From Corbicula japonica (taxonomy: Eukaryota; Mollusca; Bivalvia; Venerida; Cyrenidae): a DNA stretch of 64,000 bases. The notes beneath the pieces were generated by a model. It had not been told where the DNA came from and searched no databases. It worked only from the letters and a program-made list of their open reading frames with translations. Each line of letters opens with the position of its first letter. Within the stretch, counting starts at the first letter, position 1. Both the position numbers and the translations under genes were made by a program. Positions 53,801 to 62,800 of this stretch are shown piece by piece. The stretch is from contig JAZAYU010000019.1 of assembly GCA_038501625.1 (NCBI GenBank), forward strand, positions 4,114,501 to 4,178,500, read 5' to 3'.

Positions 53801-56800
53801 ATTTACAACGCATTTACATATTTTTTTTTAAATAAAAATCGGAGCTATGACTGATAGCATATATATTTTTATTGCCTACCGTTTTAGGTCAACAGGATCA
53901 TGGTAAGTATATCTAAACAATAAAAAACTATATTTCTTCTAACAATCCATGTATCTCTTGCTTTAAAACTTTACCGTAAAGTAAGATAACTTAAAAGGAG
54001 TCCAGCTTTAACACAACTTTTTAAGAAGTTGAATGTTGTAAGCTTATAATATGTTTGTTGTAATTTCAAAATGATAAAATGGCACTATCAGTTCTCAACT
54101 TTATTCGTAAACACGTCTTTAATTTCAATAGAAAGGCTACCAAAAGGATATTTTAAAGCACTTTTCCAGGATGAACACTTGGCTTTTTTACTCTCATTTA
54201 TGGCTGCAAATGTACCTGTACATAACATTTTTACAGCATTTAAAATTCATGTACCTATATTTATATTTAAATCGAAGTATTTTCAGCCCAAGCTAATTTT
54301 TCTCGGATGCAAACCAAGTTAGCTTCCTGTAATATTACCTATTTTAAAAGTAGCATTTCGATATAATAAAGTAAGTAGTTTGAATTTCATACTCATTTAT
54401 TCTTATTCACAAAAAATAAGAATCCAGAAAAGTGTGTGCAGCATCAGAATTAAAAAAATACACTCGCACAGTATCTACATTTTTATATGAATCGAAACCG
54501 TCTTAATTTTATAACAATCGATACAATTGAATACAAATCGAAACTTACACAAATAAAACTATCTTAATTGCCTACAACTTTCAGGTCCAGCAGGTCCTGG
54601 TAAGTATATTATAAAAACTTCATTGTTAAGCTTTATGTTTCTAACGTTTCATATATTAAACTCCCGTAATATCTTCTTTAATGTTGTACTTTTTAGTAAT
54701 ATTTGTATAAAAAGTGATCTTAAACTAAAGGTGATATCAATTTCTCATTTTCTCTTCTGTTTTCGTAACACTATCCAAACTAACAAAATGCAACCGATAT
54801 TCTTCAGCACTCTTTCAGGAATGATAATTGCTCTTTTAGGATTGGTAGTTTTCGTGCTCACAAAAATAGCTTTAAACAAAGTTAAAAATCTATCGCATCC
54901 TTTTTACAAGTTTTGTTTTCGTGTACCTAAATTTATATTTAAATATTTCAGGCTAAAATTTTTCTATCTTGGTGTTGATGCGAATCAAATTAATTTCTCT
55001 TTACTTTCGCACGAAATTCACCACCAATCTTATGCTATTTTAATACGGTAAATTATGACATCAGTCAACCGGAACGGTCATATGATATTTATCATGAGTC
55101 TTTGTATAAAAACTCTGGTTAAAACAGAGCAAAACATGCATATCAGAAACAACCGCATTCAGAAATCATAGCCTCTAGTAGACAGGTAAAGATTTCATAT
55201 CATTTCTAAGTCCACTAGATAATGGTAAGTATAATTAAAAGATAACTTTTGCGCTTCTGCTAAAAATTCCTGTAATATTTGATTTAAATCTTTAATGTAA
55301 AGAAATAATTATTTGATAGGTGTCAAGCTAATAATTTTTAAGTAGAAGAATGTTGTATGATTTAAGCATTGTGTGACGAGATTTTAAAATTATAAAAAGG
55401 CAACACCAAATTCTCCACTTAATTCGTAAAAAACTTCCTAAAGATAAAAATAAAGGCGACCAAGAGGATATTCTACAACACTATGCAATGTGCACTAAAT
55501 ACTTAACTTTTAAATTAAAAAAGCAAAACAAACGATAAAACGAAGTGATATTAAATTTTCAAAGTTTGCAAAGAAAACTAACGAACTCTTCTTCTTCACT
55601 TTATTAATTATGTAAGTAACAAGAAAAAGAGAATATACTAAACTAAATACAAGTGTATCCATTCTCAGATCATTGTAACGAACATACATGTTTAAACGGA
55701 GGAACTTGTTTCCCCCACGACCCGCCATTCCACCATGATCCACATCAAGATCCTCCTCAACAACCACCACCCCAACATTATCCACAAGACGATCATCTCC
55801 ATGAAGATCATTTTACTTGTCAATGTACTCTAGGATGGACCGGGAAGCATTGTGAAAGAGGTAATTTAACAATTCTAATTTGTGTGTGTGTGGATCAGAT
55901 CTTGTTCTAACAACATCTTATACCTTTTGTCAGGAATGATTGTAATTGTCTGTGTTATTATATATGTATATTTAATATATATATATATGAAATCATACAT
56001 TCATGTATAATAATTGTAATGATTAGAGTAAAATTGTTTTAATCACGCAGATTGATTCACTAACAATTTTGCTAGACATAGATAATGTCATTTTGTGAAA
56101 GTTTTAACATTTAGTGAAATTGTGATTTTAAGACGTTTTGAAGACGTTTTGGTCCTATGTAAAATTGTATTATAGCTTGTAACCATTGTGTTGTCAAATA
56201 TAAGGTAAATATAAAGGGGTCGGTTTCAACTTTTGGAACAAGGAGTTGTTTAACAGCAACTAAGACGTTGTGTAAATACAACACTGGCTGGCTTAAGATA
56301 GATAGCGAGGCCAACTGGCTGGCTTAAAGTAGTTAGCGAGGCCAATATTTGTGCTACCGAAAGGTTTCCGCGTTCTCTGTGTGAGCTTGCTCCTCAGAGA
56401 GGTTACTTAGTACGTAGTACAATAGTAGTGTTGTAACACAAATAGCTGAATCTGACATACAGTGTACGGTTCCTTCGACTGCTGCCGTAGTCTCTTACGA
56501 AGCCCAGCTTCTCTGAGAAGGCAGCATAGATCGAACAATCTGTTGTCAAGATTCCTAGAGTTTATAGGAGTTGGAACTCCATACAGCTGGAATTCATAGT
56601 TCCAACATAAAAGTAGTGGCTTACGTCCACAGAGTTGAAGCTGCTCAGTAGATAGCTCATAGATATAGTCCATAGAAAGTCGTGGCTTATAAAGAAACTT
56701 GTTGAGACCAAAAACGTCTGTGATCAACTCTAATTAGTTTTCAATAAAAATCATTTTAAATCACATAGCTCAACATTTCATTTCAATCATATAAGCAAAG

Positions 56801-59800
56801 TAGCTTGAGAAAAATTACTATATAGTTGGTATATAAACCACAGTCTAAGGCATCGCCACCTTGTTAACAAACCCTTTTATATTGTTCAAAGCTAAAAGAT
56901 TGAACAGTCTTCAATAAAGACATAGGTTCTCTCGGTAGCTCTTGACAAATTGGGGGCTCGTCCGGGATAGTTAACAGAAGGTATCATCAGCTGTGCTTTC
57001 TCAACTATATAGCCAAATATGGACTACGAAAAGTGGATAACGCTAGGCGAAAGGCTTGGGCTGAAAGGCTCAGAGCTTTCAACATACGTTGAAAAGAAGG
57101 AGGCTGAGTACCATGAAAGAGAAGAGCGTGCTCAGCGTCGGGAGATGGAACGCTTCGAACGCGAAGCCCAAATTCGCAAGGATGAGCAAGAAGCCGAAGC
57201 GCAGCGTCTAGAACGCAAAGCCCAAATTCGCAAGGAAGAGGCGCTACTTCAGAAGGAGCAGCAAGAAATCGAAGAACGACGTCTTGATGAACAACGGCGA
57301 TACGAGCTTGAGATGAAAGACAGAGAGATTGAGCTCCTCCGTCTAAAGGCTGAGTTAGGTGACAAGGCTGTATCAACAACAGAGTTTGTGAACAGCAAGT
57401 CTTTGCGACCTAAGCTGCCGAAATTTGAAGAGTCTAAAGATGATATGGACGCTTATATAGAACGTTTTGAACGCTTTGCCAAGAGCCAGAAGTGGGATGA
57501 ATCCACATGGGCTGTGAGTTTAAGCTCACTATTAACTGGCAAAGGTTTGGAAGTGTATACAAGCATGCCTCCAGAAGAGGCCAACGATTACACAGCATTA
57601 AAGAAAGCTGTGTTGAGACGCTATCAGCTGACTGAAGAGGGGTTCAGGCTGAAGTTCAGAGATAGCAAGCCATTACAGGGCGAAACTGTGTTCCAGTTCA
57701 TCGCCAGGCTAAGGCGATATTTCAATAGATGGACAGAGATGGCAGAGATAGATGATACATACAAAGCTCTGTCAGATCTATTGATTAGAGAACAATTCAT
57801 TCAAAGTTGTTCTCAGGACTTGGCTCTGTTCATAAAAGAAAGAATGCCAAGATCGGTCGAAGATGTGACCAGGCTCGCCGAGCAATATATAGAAGCCCAT
57901 GGAGGGTCAATTACACACAACAGAAGTTCCAAGCCAAATCATACGCCAAATAAGGCGGCCAAATCAAATGATCAGAATAAGGAGACAACACAAAAGTCTG
58001 GCGCAAACAATTCTAGGCCAACGTGCTTCAACTGTAACAAAGTTGGTCATCTTGCACGAGACTGCCGATTTCGCGATGGGTCAAAAGGAAATCAAAAGAC
58101 TGTGAAAAATGATGAAGGCCGAGCAAATGACAAAAAGGTGTCAGCATTATGCATGCGCGCTTCTATAAGCGAAAATATAGAGAACGGCCAACTAAAGCTA
58201 GCAAATGGCGAGTCAATGCCAGTCATCACAGGAGCATGTACCATAGAGATGTTAGAAGGTGAGCGTAACTTAGACATACGAACAGGGTATGTCGGAGACA
58301 GAGAGGTGAGAGTCCTTAGAGACACAGGCTGTGAGCTAGCAGCGGTCCGGAGGGAATTAGTCCGTGATGATCAGTTGTCAGGAAAGCAAATAGTTATGAT
58401 AACTATCGATGGCCAAGCTAAGACTGTTCCAACTGCTAAAGTAAGCATTAACACTCCATATTACCAAGGAGAGATAGAGGTCATGGTGCCAAAATCACTC
58501 ATATGTGATCTTGTTTTAGGCAATATACCTGGTGTGCTTGACAAACCAGACCCAAACTGGACTAAGCATCAGGAAACAAACACCTCTATACTGGAGACAA
58601 AAGTTGCTGCAATCATGACAAGAGCCCAAGCTAAGAAAGCTGAGCAACCGGTCAGCGCATTGAATGTCCCAACACCCTCTTGCAGCTCAGAGATCAATGT
58701 TAATTCATTGAAACGTGCTCAAAAAGAAGACACTTCGTTGAACAAACTATGGTCACACGCCTTGATCAGCAAAGAGATGATGACCAAAGGTGGTCATAAA
58801 TATAGATATGAAGACCGCAAAGGAGTCTTATATCGGATATTTGAACAGAAGAGAAGTTCAAATATAGTTGAGACTATACAGATTGTAGTCCCAAGTTCAT
58901 TTAGAAAAAGAGTTATGGAGCTTGCCCATGAGTCAATAGTTGGAGGGCATCTTTCTGCAAAGAAGACAGAAGACAGGATCATGACAAGCTTCTATTGGCC
59001 TGGCATTACTAGTGATGTAACTAGGTTTTGTCGATCATGCGACATATGCCAGAAGACCATTCCAAAGGGAAGGGTAACCAAGGTGCCATTAGGCCAGATG
59101 CCTATCATTGATGTTCCGTTTCACAGAGTGGCTGTGGATCTCATTGGACCAATCACGCCAGTATCCGATAGGGGAAATCGTTATATACTGACTGTGGTTG
59201 ACTATGCAACAAGATATCCTGAAGCAGTAGCGCTACCCAGGATAGAAACAGAGCGAGTTGCTGAGGCATTGCTCGACATATTCTCCAGAGTAGGCTTCCC
59301 AACAGAGATGTTAAGCGACAGAGGTTCCCAGTTCACTTCTGATATGATGCGAGAAGTCAATAGACTGGTCTCAGTAAAACAGCTATTCACAACACCCTAT
59401 AATCCAAAGTGCAACGGATTATGTGAAAGAATGAATGGGGTTTTGAAAGCTATGTTAAAGAAAATGTGCCAAGAAAGGCCGAAAGACTGGGATAGATATT
59501 TGTCTGCTGTGCTGTTCGCATACAGGGAAGTTCCACAAGCAAGTACGGGTTTTTCACCATTTGAACTCCTGTATGGCCGAACTGTTAGAGGCCCGATGCA
59601 AGCGCTTAAAGAATTATGGACAGAGCAAGAAACACCTGAGGCTAGAAATACATATGAGTTTGTGTTAAATTTAAAGCAGCGTTTAGAAGAAACCTGCAAG
59701 GTAGCAAGGGAAAGCCTAAAAGAATCACAGCAGAGCTATAAGCACCACTATGACAAATCTTCTAGACCAAGAAGCTTGAAAGTTGGTGACAAAGTGTTGG

Positions 59801-62800
59801 TCCTTCTACCAACCAATAATAACAAGATGATGCTTCAATGGAAAGGTCCATATGAAGTGGTGGAGGTAGTCAATAAGATGGACTACAGAGTGAAGGTCGA
59901 AAACAGGATAGCCACCTATCACATCAATCTTCTCAAACGGTACGAAGTAAGAACGGACGTTGTCTCCGCAACTGTGGCTATAATTGAGCCAGAGATTGAT
60001 GACGATTTAGGTGCTGTGGACGACGAAAACCTCCTGCAACTACCAAATGTTACAGCGGGGGACATATACAAAGATGTGCAAATAAGCAATGAGCTGTCGC
60101 TTGAACAAAGGGACCAGACATTAAAGCTTGTGAAAGAGTTTAGCGACATATTCACGGAACAACCTGGATGCACATCTTTGGCCGAACATAGGGTGGAGCT
60201 AACAAGCACAGCCCCTGTACGGGTGAAGCAATACCCAATACCATACGCCAAGAGGAAAGATGTGGAAGTAGAAGTACAGGCTATGCTCGAAGCCAATATC
60301 ATCGAACCAGCCACATCAGAGTATAACTCGCCCATAGTGATGGTGCGAAAGAAGGACGGCAGTAATAGATTTTGCATTGACTTTAGAAAGTTAAATGCCG
60401 TCACCAAGTTTAACACAGAACCTATGGGCAATGTTGACGACATAATGGCTAAGCTTACGGCCGACAAGTATTTTACAAAGGTTGATTTAGCCAAAGGCTA
60501 CTGGCAAATTCCAGTTGCTGAAGACTGTCGTCAATATACGGCATTTACAACGGGGTCCGGAACCTATCAATTCCGAAAAATGCCCTTTGGCATGATGAAC
60601 TCAGGAGCTACATTTAATCGCATGATGCGTAAATTGCTCGCTGGCTGCCACAATACAGACAACTATGTCGACGATGTTCTGGGGCATACAGTATCTTGGG
60701 AGCAACACCTGGACATGTTGAGAGATCTGTTTGCCAGAATTAGAAGTGCCGGCCTAACAGTTAAGCCTTCTAAATGTCTAATAGGCTTTAGCAATATTGG
60801 ATTTACCGGGCACATGGTTGGCAATGGTATTCTTCAAATGGAAGAAGAAAAGCTGGAGAAAATTCGTCAAGCTGAAGTTCCAGTCACGAAGAGACAAGTT
60901 AGGGCATTTCTGGGCTTGGCCAGCTACTACAGGCGGTTTATCCCATCATTTGCTGAGACAGCCGCGCCGCTGACTGATCTCACAAAGAAAGGTCAGCCAA
61001 ACAAAGTGAACTGGGGCATGGCACAAGACAAGGCCTTTAAGTCACTGAAGGACCAATTAACGCGGGCACCGATTCTCCGTCTGCCTGATTTTGAAAGAAA
61101 GTTCATCCTTCAGTGTGATGCTTCGGAGAATGGAATAGGAGCTGCACTGTTACAGCACCATGACGATGGCCTGTTTCCAACTGCATTTGCCAGCAAAAAG
61201 TTGCTCTCACGTGAAAGAAACTATTCCGTGATAGAGCGAGAATGTTTGGCAATAGTATTTGGAATACGAAAATTCCAGAAGTACCTATATGGTACACAAT
61301 TTGTGATACAGACAGATCACAATGCTCTTTCTTACATACAGAAAAGTAAGATTGAGAACAGCAGAATAATGAGATGGGCATTATTTCTGCAAAACTACAA
61401 TTTCACAATTCAGGCAATCAAAGGTTCAGAAAACTTTCTTGCCGATTATTTAAGCAGACAGTAATCAGCCTTAAAATCATTCATGAAACTTGAAAACGAA
61501 AGATCGTTTCCTTAAGAAGGGGGCTATTTGTCAGGAATGATTGTAATTGTCTGTGTTATTATATATGTATATTTAATATATATATATATGAAATCATACA
61601 TTCATGTATAATAATTGTAATGATTAGAGTAAAATTGTTTTAATCACGCAGATTGATTCACTAACAATTTTGCTAGACATAGATAATGTCATTTTGTGAA
61701 AGTTTTAACATTTAGTGAAATTGTGATTTTAAGACGTTTTGAAGACGTTTTGGTCCTATGTAAAATTGTATTATAGCTTGTAACCATTGTGTTGTCAAAT
61801 ATAAGGTAAATATAAAGGGGTCGGTTTCAACTTTTGGAACAAGGAGTTGTTTAACAGCAACTAAGACGTTGTGTAAATACAACACTGGCTGGCTTAAGAT
61901 AGATAGCGAGGCCAACTGGCTGGCTTAAAGTAGTTAGCGAGGCCAATATTTGTGCTACCGAAAGGTTTCCGCGTTCTCTGTGTGAGCTTGCTCCTCAGAG
62001 AGGTTACTTAGTACGTAGTACAATAGTAGTGTTGTAACACAAATAGCTGAATCTGACATACAGTGTACGGTTCCTTCGACTGCTGCCGTAGTCTCTTACG
62101 AAGCCCAGCTTCTCTGAGAAGGCAGCATAGATCGAACAATCTGTTGTCAAGATTCCTAGAGTTTATAGGAGTTGGAACTCCATACAGCTGGAATTCATAG
62201 TTCCAACATAAAAGTAGTGGCTTACGTCCACAGAGTTGAAGCTGCTCAGTAGATAGCTCATAGATATAGTCCATAGAAAGTCGTGGCTTATAAAGAAACT
62301 TGTTGAGACCAAAAACGTCTGTGATCAACTCTAATTAGTTTTCAATAAAAATCATTTTAAATCACATAGCTCAACATTTCATTTCAATCATATAAGCAAA
62401 GTAGCTTGAGAAAAATTACTATATAGTTGGTATATAAACCACAGTCTAAGGCATCGCCACCTTGTTAACAAACCCTTTTATATTGTTCAAAGCTAAAAGA
62501 TTGAACAGTCTTCAATAAAGACATAGGTTCTCTCGGTAGCTCTTGACACCTTTTGAGTTTGGCATTGACCAAATGAATACTTACGGAGATACGTTTACAA
62601 TTCTCTGAAAGTACCTGTTATATATCTAAAAATCAATTTCTGTACCTGTAATGTATTTAAAAACCAATTTCTGTAACTAGTAGTAATCTACAACCGTATA
62701 CCATGATTTGCCAAAACCACTTGTAACAGATTCGATTGATTGTTTTGTCAATTCTATTTTTATATTGTTCAATATCTTGCTGTATTTCTTAGTCATCGAA

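Larger units (their letters stand above)
55928..62548 (+). mobile_element. Full-length Ty3/Gypsy-type LTR retrotransposon with integrase before reverse transcriptase (Gmr1-like)
   Basis: The element is 6621 bp: LTR 55928-56947, primer site, one Gag-Pol frame, polypurine tract, LTR 61529-62548, flanked by CCTTT. LTRs start TGTCA and end TGACA. Both are 1020 bp and look identical base for base, and the long frame is intact, so insertion is recent and the copy may still be active. The order Gag-PR-IN-RT-RNaseH is that of Gmr1-like elements and differs from the usual Ty3/Gypsy order. No envelope frame is present. It sits in the sense direction within an intron of the EGF gene, and its LTR carries TATA and AATAAA signals that could disturb that transcript. 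Confidence 0.96.

Noticed and set aside
54623..55051. 142-residue hydrophobic frame after microexon 3, and 83 residues at 54071-54322
   Set aside because: Their similarity to each other comes from duplicated intron sequence. No start context, and the frame is not kept in the other sister introns.
56407..56727. 106-residue minus-strand frame in the LTR, repeated at 62008-62328 (and a 67-residue frame at 56111-56314)
   Set aside because: Present in both LTRs simply because LTRs are duplicates. No recognisable protein and no promoter evidence.
57005..57379. 124-residue open frame antisense to the start of gag
   Set aside because: It is the complement of the coiled-coil coding region, whose biased codons leave the opposite strand open.
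59919..60494. 191-residue frame antisense to pol
   Set aside because: A shadow of the RT-coding strand.
61465..61528. Search for an envelope gene after pol
   Set aside because: Only 64 bp separate the stop from the right LTR, so there is no room for one; the element is a retrotransposon, not a complete retrovirus.
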